Positions 1 to 12,249 of a stretch of DNA of 64,000 nucleotides are shown piece after piece (within the stretch, counting starts at the first letter, position 1; each line of letters opens with the position of its first letter). The notes under the pieces are model-generated. The model ran no database searches and was not told where the DNA came from. It saw only the letters and a program-made list of their open reading frames with translations. The stretch covers positions 7,561,001-7,625,000 of the forward strand of contig NC_080571.1 in assembly GCF_030247185.1 (NCBI RefSeq), read 5' to 3'. The translations under genes and the position numbers were made by a program. The DNA is from Malaya genurostris (taxonomy: Eukaryota; Arthropoda; Insecta; Diptera; Culicidae).

Positions 1-1560
1 TACGTAAGTTTGAGGAACCATAGCAGACACTGGCAAATACATTTTACGCTATCACTTGATATGATCGATCCTTGTCCTGCTTCCGGGGACGCCCCATTTG
101 TAGGGGCCAAATGTCATGTTATGTCATTACGGATCGTTGTAATATTGAAGACACGTATTACATTTACACTGGACAAATGCATAGTTTATTTAACTAAAAC
201 GGTTTAATTCGAAATAGAAGTGCGAGAAATTCCTGATTGAGGGTTAATACAGAACATATTTATTCACAATGTGTTATATTGGGTCTTAAAAATGAAATGT
301 AGTAAAGTGTGATGTTCATAGTTACTTCCCAAAAGCAAAGTCCACATCATATGAAGAAAAAAAAATGGAACATGTAATAATTCTTGAATGGAAGCTGCAA
401 CAGCGTCAATGATAAGTTGATCTACCTCAACTTGTGTCAAAAACTAACTCATATAATAAAATACTAAAAGGAAACTATTTGAACAACAAGAAAAAGACAT
501 CCTCTCACCACTAAAACGATTGAGCAGTAGGTTCTCTTTATTTATTTGCTTCAACTTTATTTTGATTTCAATAGTAATTCAGTCCACAAATCAATAACCG
601 AATAATTTTTTTTGACAGCACTCGAATTCCGGAACTTAATCGACTTTTTCGTAATCATACTTTTATTAGATGGGCCGTGTGCCAATGCACAGTGGGGAAA
701 AACGATCAAAAACGCAACTTTGCTCAATAATTTTATAAAAACCTAAGCAAATAGTTTCAAAGTTAGTATTTCTTATGCAAATTTAATCGATTTACGATAG
801 TTAGAAGATCCGCAAAATTCCCTATTATGCCCGTTTTGCTTCAATTCTTCTTTTTTCTGACTTTACTTTGAAAACTAACTGTGAAGCTCTGGAAAAAATT
901 GAATTCGACCAATCGGAGGGTATTCCTGACATGTTCATAAGTTAGATAAATGGATTGTTTTTTATAAGATTGACCGCAAACAACTGTGTTCTGTTTCACC
1001 CCCAGTCCTCTTCTTCCATGAATTTACAGAAAAATGCTTCGTGCTACATCGTTTTACCCCATTTCTCCCACAAATATAGTTTTATGTTGAATTCAGATTT
1101 ACAATCCCGAAGCAGATCCATTATGACCTACCAATATTGGTTCATATTACGTACAAAACATCTGTGATCCAATTACACACAATGGGAATGACAGTACTAG
1201 AATGTTTAACCCGTTTTATCCCAATTTATATCAAAATCGTATTTCTGGTTAAACTTTCTTTCGCATACCGAAAGCAGGCTGATTGCGGTTGATGAAAATC
1301 AATTGATATTACGAAAAAGGACCAAGAAATGAGATTACAAATGGATGATGTTTTAAAGATCCTCCTCAAAACATAATTGTTAATTTCGTTCCAAATAGAA
1401 ACATACTTTTATTCCGTTGTTAAACCTGTCGCATATCGAATAAATTAGCATTTGTTAATGCGGCATGTAATGATTGCCTTGTTCAATCAAAAGAAATAGG
1501 TATCGTCAAAGCTTTTGACGCTGGTTTCAACGAGGCGATTTTAGTGTTATTGACAAAGAA
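1..1560. other. AT-rich stretch, no gene seen
   Basis: No coding frame of recognisable family, RNA gene or terminal repeat was found. The short open frames here are AT-rich and look random. It is probably intergenic DNA downstream of the futsch 3' end. Confidence 0.5.
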
Positions 1561-2165
1561 CGCAAAAATCGACCGGATAAGTTTAAAGATTAAAGATTTC
1601 AATCATTTTTGAACAAAGATAATAAACACTACAGATAATGCGAAGTAGTTGAATACCACTCGGTAAGTCGTTTCCGATCGCCAGAGAACCATGAGAAAAA
1701 CTTCAAAAGGTTGGAAAATGGGTTCCACAGAAACTGAACGAACAACAGGTGGAAATGCGAAAAACGCAGGGCAAAATGCTCCTCTTACGCTTCTAAAGAA
1801 AAAGTTTCTTACATTGGATTTTACGGGTGGGATCAGAAGGAACTTTATAAATCCGTAAGAATCGGTAATACCGTCAAGAAATGATCTTAAACGCATTAAT
1901 CGAAAAACGGCCATATTGGGCTCGAATACACGGCAAGGTCATTGTGCAGCATGGCAACGCTCCTGCTCATTCAGCCAAATTTCTAACCAAGCCCAATTTC
2001 TACCTATCGTAATCACCAGACCTGATGCCTTCTGATTATCACCTCTTCTCATCGATGAGACACGCACTGACTGAGCAACACTTTTCCAAAAATGTATGAA
2101 AATGGCTCGATGAATGGATGAAATCCATGAAAAAAGAATATTTTGAAATGGTATTCTTCATCTGC
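1560..2165 (+). pseudogene. Degenerate mariner transposase relic (Mos1-like C-terminal part)
   Basis: Plus-strand translation across several frames recovers scattered mariner transposase blocks. They include a QHGNAPAHSAK-like block, corresponding to the second catalytic Asp region of DD34D transposases with the Asp replaced by Gly. Further on come SPDLMPSDYHLFSSM and WLDEWM, the third-Asp block and the C-terminal helix. These match the mauritiana/mellifera style of mariner. Stops and frameshifts interrupt it throughout, for example a stop just before SPDLMPSD, so it cannot be active. No terminal inverted repeats were identified and the ends are approximate. A different mariner relic in the opposite orientation follows directly. 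Confidence 0.75.
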
Positions 2166-2174
2166 CTAAGAGAT

Positions 2175-2462
2175 AGTCAAAAATGGGGCCATATCGTGTG
2201 AATGGGGTGAATACGGAAGCAATCGAAGTTCTAAATAGTTGATTTCAGTCATAGTTGCGATGCTCGTTTGTACCGCCGCATTGTCATGTAAAAACAATAA
2301 AACAAATGCGCAGTAATACTCGCTTTTGATGTAGCCCAGTACAACATAACATTTCCAGAAAACCATCGCCATTACCTTTCTGTCACTTCGGAATATTCGT
2401 GACGGTTTCAATCCTGTCCTAATTCTGAACTCTGGCGTGTAACAATGGATCCAGGTTTTACC
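2175..2462 (-). pseudogene. Degenerate mariner transposase fragment, central catalytic region
   Basis: The minus strand is open through a decayed mariner core. KTWIHCYTPE is the block just after the first catalytic Asp, with the usual DE before TW lost. It is followed by KVMAMVFW, then LFLHDNAAVQTS (the second Asp block), then a corrupted third block, LLPYSPHSHDMAP. The order is right for DD34D transposases, but the N-terminal HTH region and the ends are missing. The residues retained differ from the relic at 1560-2165, so this is a separate insertion rather than the other strand of the same copy. Confidence 0.7.
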
Positions 2463-3714
2463 AACAGATGCTGATCGACGTCGAAAGTATACCAGATTTC
2501 GCATCATCATGAACAAACACGATTCCGAAATGCGCTCGTGTTTTTGATTCGGAGTCATCATGAGTCATCAATCAGTCATCCCTTAAGCATGTGTTAGCAC
2601 CCTCACATTCCGGTTGAACAATACAATTTCATATATTTTTTGACATTGTCCAGTATTTCGAATTGTAATCCGAAGAAAAAAAATCTTTTGACCCGTTTCA
2701 TACCACTTCTTCTCGTAACTAGCTTTAGAAAAAGTCATTGGTTTTCCGCTAATGATTCCTCTCTCTATTGTAAGAAACTATGCTGAAGAATTAAACGAAC
2801 TTCGATGTTTTACCTTATTTTATTTGCCTTATCGTAACCCGAACGGTGTACATCTTTGAAATTGGTAATACCTCATATCAGTCGCCTTTTACTGAAACTG
2901 AAACAGTTCACTGCACTGAGCAGGAGAAGTTAGTAGTGAAAAGTGACCTCGGAATCACGTTCGTTTGCAGACTATTTACCGGCAGTAACCATCGATGGAA
3001 AACTCCGAGAGAGTAGAATCAAAATTAAAAATTTATTGTCCTTTTTTTTTTGAAGGGAAAATAAACTAACTCAGGGTGGCAAGTGACCGGGAAAACCGGG
3101 AAAAAGTCGGGAATTTGGTTTTACCGGAAAAACCCGGGAAAGGGAATTTTACTAGTCCTAATCTTAGTAACGATTTTCAGCATCATGATTTTCCTGATAC
3201 AATAAATGAAAAGACGAGGGCAATTTTGTGTTTGAACTAGGAGTTCGGTACAAGTTTTGAGTGTCCCACACAGGTTCAATGGTGCACAATCAATTGAAAA
3301 TGGGGTCAACACCTCATGTCTTAACGGTTTTTGTATGTGCTTGACAGCAATATTAAACCAATAAGAGCTCTCTTAGTTGTCATCAATAACAGCACAATGA
3401 ATGCTCATACTGAAAAAATAAGGATAATTTGGATGCTTCTGCTGGATTTCTGTTAAATTTCGACAAATATTTGAAAAGGTTCCTAGTGCAAATGACAGTT
3501 TCTCTTTGTTTATTTTCTCTTTCAATTATTACGACGTATTCCTGTATTTTCCAACATTTTTTTAACAGCAGATCGAAAGTTGATAGTTTCAGTCGTTATT
3601 CTCTGTAAAGTGTAATATAGAAGGATTGCCGATAGGACCGTCATAATCGAAAGAAAGAGTAAAGAAAGAGGAACTGTCATTTGCACTTAGGACCTTTTTT
3701 AGTGGTTGTCTTCA

Positions 3715-4545
3715 AATTTTTATTCTTTCAACGTTGGCAACACTTTTATACACATTCTGTCAAATTTTGACGCATATCGTACGATTAATTTTTGTTTGGC
3801 GTCTATACAAAGAAGTTGAAAAATTTTCGTGTGGCGATTTTTATAATGGATGAAAATTTAGAACAACGGCTCGCCTTCGAAGCGCCATTCGGTCGATTGT
3901 TGTGCGGTTTCGACGTCATATTCATAGATCCACACCTCATCACCAGTTATGATGCATTTGATGAATGTGGGGTCACTATCTGCGTTGGAAATCATCTCTT
4001 TGGCCACATCAACACGACGCAGTTTTTGAATGAAACTCAGCTTTTTTGGCACCAGCCGAGAAACAACGCGTTTCAAACCCAAAACATCAGTTAAAATGTG
4101 TTCGGCTGATTCATAAGAGATGTCCAACAACACAGCAATCTCTCTAATCGGTACAGAACGATTTTGCAACACGATTTGCTTCACCGATTCAATGTTTTCT
4201 TCAGTAACAGATGTTGTTGGGCGGCCAGGGATCTTATCATGTTTCAAGCTTGTACGACCACCTTTGAAGCGTTCATACTACTCGTATGCCTGTGTTTTTC
4301 CTAGACACGATTCACCAAAGGCCTTTTCTAACATTTTCAACGTTTCGGAACACTTAAATCCATTTGCAACACAAAATTTGATGCACGCACGTTGTTCTAA
4401 ATTTTCATCCATTATAAAAATCGTCACACGAAAATTTTTCAACCTCTTTGTATAGACGCCAAACAAAAACTAATCGTACGATATGCGTTAAAATTTGACA
4501 GAATGTGTATAAAAGTGTTACCAACGTTGAGAGAATAAAAGTTTA
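3715..4545 (-). mobile_element. Foldback mariner: truncated transposase between long inverted 5' ends
   Basis: The two outer segments of about 160 bp are near-perfect inverted copies. Each contains the mariner 5' leader and the start of the transposase (MDENLEQR). The minus-strand transposase starts at about 4412 and runs through the HTH region. It has one in-frame TAG (4275-4277) where the family normally has Trp after QAYE, then continues openly to TGDEVWIYEYD, which holds the first catalytic Asp, and stops at the junction with the inverted 5' end. The segment with the second and third Asp is gone. It cannot move itself but could be mobilised in trans. The outer borders are approximate and no TA duplication could be fixed. 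Confidence 0.75.
3858..4412 (-). pseudogene. Mariner transposase N-terminal half, one internal stop
   Basis: The frame opens with MDENLEQR and carries the two N-terminal HTH segments, a linker resembling GRPTTSVTEENIE, and the second HTH around REIAVLLDISYESAEHIL. It ends shortly after the first catalytic Asp (TGDEVW). A single TAG at 4275-4277 splits it. The last four codons come from the inverted copy of the element's own 5' end, which shows that the 3' half was lost by an inversion/duplication event. It belongs to the DD34D mariners. It is a different subfamily from the element at 27.7 kb, judged from the linker and the YEYDVETAQQS block. Confidence 0.75.
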
Positions 4546-4618
4546 CCGATTGGACAAGCGAGGGAATTTTAAAATGAAAATTCCGGTTATTTTTTGATCA
4601 TAAGGTATATGTTGTTAG

Positions 4619-4827
4619 CAGTGGCGTCTCGTCCTCATGTGCACCTCGTGCACTGCACAACTGGTCAAATAGGCTCTGTGAGAACTTGTGTGCACACATT
4701 CAGGAGAGGCTTCGGTGGCTTATGCCTAGGGCACTTGAAAATAAATTGCTGTCTCAGTTGCAACATCGAAACGATCATACCATATAAGCAGTGCACAACC
4801 CGTAAATTTTGTCACGAGACGCCACTG
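4619..4827. mobile_element. 209-bp hAT-type MITE
   Basis: The ends are inverted copies beginning CAGTGGCGTCTCG. The flanking 8-mers, gttgttag (4611-4618) and gttattag (4828-4835), differ at one base, as expected for an aged 8-bp hAT target duplication. The interior has no coding potential. It is nested in the element at 3072-5614. Confidence 0.75.
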
Positions 4828-5620
4828 GTTATTAGAAGGAATCGGGTTTGCGGGAGGAGTGTTGTTCTTTAGTTCATTCATTTTTAATTTTTAACCTTAT
4901 ACTTTTTTCCAGACTATACCAGGCTAAAAAAAAGTATTGGAATACACTAGAGATGGTCAATCCGCGAACGGTCCCAAAGAACTAGTTTTCCTCGAAGATT
5001 GAGTGAACTGGAGTTCTTTATTGAAGAATGATAGCTCTCTATTCTTCTCAATGGAAATGAAAGTAATCGATTTCTTTGAGTATGTATACAAATAAGTTGC
5101 GTCTTTCAGAACTTTTGCTGATTTGAAGAATGATTGTTGAACACATGCGAAAAGCACTCACTATTATTGAATCTGTTTACTACAAAATATAATTTGTTGC
5201 TCTCATTTTATTTTCGAAGTAACATACAAAGTTTCAGACTGATCACTTTCATCACCATTGGCCAGACATGTTTCTTGTTTTAATCCTAGTGTTACATCGA
5301 AGTTACTGGCTAAATAAAAGACAAAATAAAAATGGAATACATTGGGCTGGATGGCACTGTTAGTTCAGAAGATGAACGTTGGGACAAACTGTGGATGAGA
5401 TTTTTAATCGTAGTTCCAAGTAGATACCCGAAAAGTACTTATTTCTCAACTCTCGATGTTTTTTTTTTGAACATGGGATTTCAACTTAGAGCTTGAATGA
5501 GAGAAATATTTCAAAAAACCTGAACATTGGGCCTATAAATAACGGGAATTTTTAGTCTCGCGCACCGGGAAAATAAATCGGGAAATTGAAATCGCTAATT
5601 CACTTGCCACCCTGCTAACT

Positions 5621-8600
5621 ACATCTCAGCTTTATTTCAATGCATAAAAACAATCCCCTTCCAAAATTTTCTCTATAGTAAAATAAATTAGCAAACAGAA
5701 TTTTTTCAATTTTGTAGATTTTTTTTTTATTGATTTTAAACTCATTTTTCTTTATTGAATTATACATTGTAGTAATTGGTTATACTTTTGTTGTTCAATC
5801 AAATTGATTTGTTTTATATGGAATTAGCAGTTTTTCTTTGTAGAATAATATGTAGTTTTATTAATTCCCATTTTTGAAACATGGATGATCATACACATGC
5901 TAGACATACATTGCAGAATGGTGCGTGGCATTGATTCACATTTGCTTTGTAGGGTTCTGATCGGTTCTTGTTTTCTGTGCTCTTGAATTGATTTTGGCGT
6001 TTTCAAATATGCCTTATACAGGGTGAGTGCTTTATTTATATTTTCGAATGAACCCGTGCTGTTTGAATTATTTGAACAGAAATCTCACTGGTATTTTGTG
6101 TTTGTGAAATCGGTTTTGTCATGACTCATCTGCCTCGAGATTTAGTAAGGTGTTTAATACCAACATAGGGAATCCGCGCGGGGAATGCAATACGTTTCGA
6201 TTTTATCAACTAGATGCGGGGTTTAAGGAATTCTGAACTGACGAAACATTCAATCAACTGACTAGATGAAGCTAAAATAGTTTTTATTTGATTTTTTTTA
6301 CTGCCATAATCATAATACAGTTTACATTTTATCAGTATTAATTTCATTTTTGTTTTAGTACATTCAATGTGTCTTTCTATGTATGTGTGTGTGTGTGTAT
6401 TTTTTATTTCTTTTACTTCAAAAAAGTTGCTTATAACTTTGTTTAATCTAATATCATTTTCGCTTTAGTCTTCTCTCCTAGTCCATTTCTCGAACCAAAC
6501 AATAAATAAACTTATTGCATACATGCCTGCAATCTAGGAAAAACTGCTATATTTTATATATTTCGCGTACTATAAAATGATTTACAACCAAACATTAAGA
6601 AAAGAGACGAAATCCGATAAGTCTTTCATTATGCAGCATTCATTTTAAGCCATATTTTTACTGTTAATCTCCTTTGTTTTCCTATTCATCACATTTCTTC
6701 ATTTCTGTATTATGCGACACTGTCTGCCGTAGGGTTTTTGATATTTTTTTCCTAGAAAAGGCATTTCCGGCATTTTGCTAGCACCTGACTTAGCAAGTAC
6801 TGTGTGTTTTTTTTCCTATTACTGGTGTCCATTTACTCGGTCGGTTTAAGCAATGTACGAGACTCGATAATTTTGATTACATCTACAGTGCTTATTTCGC
6901 TATAAGCGTGTTGACACTGCTCACGTTCAACCTTAACAAAACAAGAAAAGGCGTAGCCAAAAGCTTCTCTACAGTTCATCATCCTGGATGATCCAAACAC
7001 AAATTGTTGTATTGTTTACTCAGATTTAAACGAAATAAATACTTTGTTTCCTGTTTCTAGATTTATGCCGTTTTACCACCATTGAATCTTTATAACTCAT
7101 TTTGCGTTCGATTTTTCGCTGTTCGTATTTTTTGTTCGTGTCTGCTGCTCAATAGTGGTCGTCATCGCGCTACTGTAAAAGCTTAAAATCGTGTATAAAA
7201 AATTGTCAAATGTCTTTCAACAATCACTTTTCTGTCCCAGTTTTCGCTGACATTTTGTTGTTTATTTTTTTTTGTTGCTTTTATACTGAATTTGTCTTAA
7301 TAATTAACACTTGTATTAGTAATAGCAGGCGTAAACATCACTAATATTTTTTAGCTTCTAAGATTCTTGTTTTAGTAGCAATCAACTGCGTGTGGTTGTG
7401 TAATATTTGATCAAGGATAACATTGTTCTGTTACTCTAAGAAACATTTTTTTATTACTTGCATTGAAGTATGTTATTACCAGATCGAACCAATGCTAAAT
7501 AGTCGAACTCTAAATTATAATGGTCAAAAAACAAACAGGAAATACAAGCAAAGCCTCAATTGAAGGTCTCGCATAATTTTTTATGGACATTCGCTTGTTT
7601 TCTAGCAATGATGTCTTACTACTTTACAGGGAATTCAGTTGTTTTTTGGTTTCTTAGCCCGCTTATTCCGGTAAAATTATTATATTTTTCACTGCGTAAA
7701 TACATATCTTTGTTTTGAAGATTGTTTCGTACCGTAACATGACCCTAATGAAAGATGCAAGGTAAGGAAGTTTATTTTTTTTTGTTTCAGAACAATGAGA
7801 AACGATCCAAAGAAAATATTTATTTGTTTATATAATAGGGCTTTTTTTTGTAGTTGCTTTATCATAATATTTTTTTATTAGCAGATAGTAAAGAGTCCTT
7901 TGTAATAAACAACTGTTCAACTTCCAAGGTTCCAGTCTAACCGTTGCCGCAGTCCGCGCTCCTGTTTTCCGAAGGACTGCTCCATCTCGAACATTTTGTA
8001 AGAATATTCAGTGTATATAAAAATATACGAGTCCTCATTCTATCGTGCGTCTTGTCATTAATCGGGCCAACGAGTCAATAGATTCAACAATCGTAAATAT
8101 ATATTTTGTTTATTATATTCCGTGTAATAGTTTAATAAGAATGTTCTTCGTGATTAAAACCAATCATTGACCGCTTGAGAAAAAATGGCAGAAGACTAGT
8201 GCAAAATTAATCTCTCGCGACGAGCAGCAAGATTTGCGATTTAAATTTTCTTTTATTCATTTTGAATAAGCCTGCTATTTGTTTGCTAATAATTGCTATA
8301 TTGATTGTTGTAAAAATTCCTCCAAAATGGCGTCGGTTTCGGGGGTCACACATGTGAAAACGTTAAAGTGCTCTCTAAAATATGGCGTGTGGTTGTGAGT
8401 TTCTTCTGTGTGTATGTGTACTTGATAAATACTTTAGACGGAAGTTACCTGAAATCTCGCTGCTCAACGCTGAATTTTTCCATGGAATACGGTCGAATGA
8501 TGGTTCTGTGTGCGAGACCAGTTTTTGCATTCATTTAACGTACTGATTTGTGAAAAGAACATGACCGGTAAACACGTTCCTCACGCAAGACAACAGCTAC

Positions 8601-9593
8601 GGCCACGTGGTATCTAAGTAGGCCTTAGAAAGAAACTTGAATTGGGTAATTAACGCGAACGAATTGGAATGTTGGAACTCGTGTTTACCGACTCAATTAG
8701 GAAATCTGAGAAATGTTTTAATTCGTTTTACACTGTGGCTAACAATTTTTTCCCTAAAAACAATATCACAACACTATCTACCTTGCTCTAGCGTCTGAGG
8801 GAGAACCAAATTAATCGGTAGTAAATACTAAAATTCTTGATTTCGCATCTATAGGTACTGGTATGAATTATATCCTAAATGTCTCCTGTTTGTAGTAGCA
8901 GTACTCTAACAGTACTGTTGCTGTGGTAGTAGTAGAAGTAGTAGTAGTAGTAGTAGCAGTTGTAACGTCTTTCATTCGGTCGACTAGTTGGATGTGTTTG
9001 GCTTGTCTTTGTTTGCTTCAAGACTCGAGTTGCAATCATGCTCAGAGATGATATTCCATTGTTTTCGATTCGTCTTTTTTAGAGAATTTCTCTCTATCAA
9101 TTGTCGGATTCTTAGAGTGATCATTAAGCTCATTTTCATTGTCTTCTCCTAGGTGATTTGCTTGTTTAGGCTAGTTGTAATTACTAAACTAACTATCGGT
9201 TATTTGTTAATAGTATATGTTTCTGTATACTGAACATAAATAAAAATATGTTGGGTTGATAAACATATAGTTTCATGCATAGAAAAAATCTAAATCTCTC
9301 CTTCCAGCTACCAGAAGGAGAAACTTAGTCACTATTTGCAAGAGATCCTAAGGATTCCTATCGATTGGGAACGAAAATACTACAATTTATGTTCATTGCC
9401 CTGCAGGTGTTTTCCGGTCAATGTGGCCTTTTGACCAATGTTGTATTTAGGGCAACTTTACTTCGCTTGTCTCCACCGCTACAGTTACTACGGGAACGGA
9501 CGCCACGGTGGTGCTACGCGAAGATGATGCCGACTGGGACTGGGTGTGGACTGTGTGGATGTCATTCGAGAAAGCTACAAAGATCCCCGTCGC
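5621..9593. other. Unique AT-rich DNA, likely including the futsch 3' UTR
   Basis: No gene or transposon was recognised. It lies directly downstream of the futsch stop on the minus strand, and neuronal MAP1-type transcripts often have long 3' UTRs. Many minus-strand AATAAA hexamers occur (plus-strand tttatt, e.g. 7261-7266), so the cleavage site cannot be chosen. Microsatellites include a short (GT)n near 6385 and an imperfect (GTA)n at about 8926-8959. Confidence 0.4.
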
Positions 9594-9763
9594 CTAGAAC
9601 TCCAGTCGATAGGCCGAACATGACGTTTCATGATCCTGTAGGTTGATCGTGCAGCGTGCGGCCGACGGTGAGAGGTCGATATGGTACTTCGCTAGTAGAT
9701 CCTCGTTCTCCGAAACCCAGTAGCCGAGCACGTCGGTGTCATAAGTTGGAATGATAGTTACCT
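9594..9763 (-). CDS. futsch: futsch last exon, MAP1 light-chain C-terminus
   Basis: The minus strand shows a splice acceptor (ttgcag) followed by AG, which completes a Glu codon with the G left over from the exon ending at 15130. Fifty-five residues follow and then TAG at 9594-9596. The peptide starts VTIIPTYDTDVLGYWVSEN and ends HETSCSAYRLEF, the highly conserved MAP1 family C-terminus that forms part of the light chain in MAP1A/B and Futsch. Joined, it reads WEDKDLEVTII across the junction, as expected for the family. The MAP1 C-terminal region contributes to light chain-heavy chain and cytoskeletal interactions. This exon is short and 5.4 kb from the main exon, so single-ORF annotation misses it. 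Identification is by residue pattern and matching splice phase. Confidence 0.93.
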
Positions 9764-10130
9764 CTGCAAGTAGAAAACAATCCTTGGTTAATGTAGAGGT
9801 TCATTTTCTGGCGCGTAACCATTTCCCTAACATTCATTGATATATTTCTCCAGATTATTGAATCATTGTACAAACAAAATCTTGAATAACATAATAGAAA
9901 TAGAACATCAAAAGAAAACTTATTGCTTATTGAGTTATCGACTGAAGTTGGAGATCTACGTTTCATAGTGAATGTAATTAAGAGATACGGACAACCATTG
10001 AAGTAAGTACGAAAAGAAGCATTTAACTCTTTACATTCGTGGATACAAATTAAATGACACGTGACTCTGATATTTGCCATTGCTTTTCATTATTTTCCTG
10101 ATGGAATTAGGAACAGATAACCAAAACCTG

Positions 10131-11915
10131 TTTTTATCCGCCTAGTGGTGTAATGATGCCTTTCTCATAGTACTTATATTTCCAAAAATATTACTAGAAG
10201 ATACTGTGATGACATTTTTTTTGGTCCCTAATAAAATAAGAAACTTTTCTTTGTGTATTAACTAACATAAACTTTTCGATTTGTGTTTGTCAAGTTAATA
10301 AGAATTTTTCTTTATTTTGCATCGTCCAACTAAATGATTAAACCCACTTTAACCTATAGTACTTGAACCGGAAGTAGGATCCGTATGAAATTAAACAGCA
10401 GCCTATGAGACTATAGGAACTTTCGTTTGAGCCTGTTTGTGAAAATCGATCAAATCATCTCTGAGAAAATTGAGTGAGTCTCGTTCTAAACTTTTTGGCC
10501 ACTATTTCCGATACTTCTGGAACCGGGAACTTGGAACCATTTTAACCGAAGTCGGTTCGTTTCAGTAAGTGAATCAGTTTTAAGCCAAATCTAGAAGACT
10601 TTTAACCTTTTTACATCGTCGCTCCAAATGACTATGGGGAGCTATGGGACTATGAGATTTTTTATTTTATGAGTGACATTATTTGACACATACTCACACA
10701 CATACACACTCAGACACAGTCATTGCTCAGCTCGAAGAACTCTGTCGAATGACATATAACACTTAGCCCTCTGTACCAATTTTCCTATGTCAATTTTCAA
10801 GTGATTGCTTGAGAATCGCTTTCTATATGAGAAAGGTAATAAGTGTACTTGTAATACCACTAACAAGTAGGTACAAATTTAATAACAGAATTAGAAATTT
10901 ACAGTTTTTTCATCAGAAAAAAACAAATTTTATTTTGGCAACCCTGCACGCTATACGAAATCGAACAAAGCACGCTGCGAACGGAGCAAAGCCGCACGTA
11001 CCGTCACGTACTAGTTTTGCATAGTCGTTTTGAATGACGATTTGAATGTTTTGACCCTCATCGCCCTATAACTTCGAAAACGGAAGTCGGATCAGGATGA
11101 AATTGCACAGTATATTTAAAGACGATGAGAGCTTTAATTTGAATCATGATACGTTGCTGTGAAATCGAAGTGAGTTCCGTTTTTGAAGATTTTCTTTACT
11201 GTTATCGGTACTTTCAGAAGTGGAAACCGAAGACTAGTAGTCCCTAGCTAACAAGATCTGCCAACTAGATAAATTTAGCAGTTAGTTTAATAATAATGTG
11301 CACCTCGTTGCGCTATCGCTTGTGAAAAAATACTCATGAAATTGTAAATTTTCACTAATCGTACTGTAATACCGGAACCGGAAGTTGGATCTGGATCAAC
11401 CTTTCGGGGACTTTTTAAAGAATTTTAAATCCTTTTATTTGCTTCTTAGTGTGAGAAAATCGCCTAAGAAATTTCCGAGAAAATTGAGTGCGCATTTTTT
11501 AATAAATTTGCACATATTTCTTTGTAATTCCGGAGCCGGAAGTCGGATATTAGTGAAATTCAAGAAAATTGTATGAGTTTGTGAAAATCGAAGACGAAAC
11601 ATCTCTGAGAAACGTGTGTGAATAATTTTCTCCTTTTTTTGGTGCATATCACCCTGTAATTCCGGAACCGGAAGTCGGATCCAAATGAAACTCAGAACCT
11701 TTGTATGGGACCTTAAGACATTTCATTTGAATCTAAGTTTGTGAAAATCGGTAAAGCCATCTCTGAGAAAATTGAGTGACATTATTCGTAACACACAGAC
11801 ATTTTGTGATCTCGACGAACTGAGTTGAATGGTATATGACACTCTGCCCTCCGGGCCTCGGTTGTAAAGTCGGTTTTCACAGCGATTGCATAGCCTTTCT
11901 ATATGAGAAACGCAA
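10131..11915 (+). repeat. Mosaic mosquito repeat, two joined copies
   Basis: It starts with a head like tccgcctagtggtgtaatg followed by tgcctttctcat. It contains repeated, diverged modules around ccggaaccggaagtcggat, gtgaaaatcgat and cgacgaactgagtcgaatgg, and ends each copy with ctttctatatgagaaaggc or a close variant (about 10842 and 11915). The tail is the inverted form of the head word tgcctttctcata, so the unit has short inverted ends. A separate repeat (10935-11035) sits between the copies. No coding potential. The same family recurs at 31.3-37.3 and 39.6-41.5 kb. Confidence 0.7.
10935..11035 (+). repeat. Short dispersed repeat, shared with 47590-47735
   Basis: It begins ggcaaccctgcacgctatac and continues through aacaaagcacgctg and the cgtaccg/acgtac words. 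The second copy near 47.6 kb has the same order with a small insertion. No ends or target duplications were defined. Confidence 0.55.
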
Positions 11916-12161
11916 AACAAAAATAAATCATTCTTCATCCCCGAAAGGGTTCTGCCTGAATTGTAGGTGTTTGACACTTTTGATACAATCTTGAACCTTC
12001 GGTATTGAGATTTTACCAAAGTAATATCATTCTGCAAAATGAATAGAAGTTGCACACTTATCAACCTATTTATTCCGGTACTAACCGAATAACTGGGAAT
12101 TCATAAGAAGTTTAACCTTCGTTTTGAGTTCGTCCTGCAATTATTAGATGCGACTAACATC

Positions 12162-12247
12162 AAATTCCAACAGCTAGGCTGCTTTAAGCTGTTGGAATTT
12201 GTCTACCACGATTCTTTGCTGATATGCCAGCACCACAAAGAATCGTG
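12162..12247. repeat. Two adjacent perfect hairpins
   Basis: Stem 1 pairs 12162-12175 with 12187-12200 (14 bp perfect, 11-nt loop). Stem 2 pairs 12207-12218 with 12236-12247 (12 bp perfect, 17-nt loop). They lie 6 bp apart in the futsch terminal intron. They could be the palindromic ends of a small foldback element or a structured intronic RNA. Confidence 0.6.
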
Positions 12248-12249
12248 AA

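Larger units (their letters stand above)
3072..5614. mobile_element. 2.5-kb TIR element with nested insertions
   Basis: The ends are inverted copies starting CAGGGTGGCAAGTGA. Both ends continue into short runs of accgggaaaa-type words, a subterminal pattern common in mosquito DNA transposons. The 6 bp outside each end (ctaact at 3066-3071 and 5615-5620) are identical and look like a target-site duplication. No transposase is recognisable, so the element is non-autonomous and its superfamily is uncertain. A foldback mariner (3715-4545) and a hAT MITE (4619-4827) sit inside, so this element, or its insertion site, predates them. Confidence 0.65.

Noticed and set aside
9365..9646. 93-codon plus-strand frame
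   Set aside because: It overlaps the futsch last exon on the other strand and has no family features.
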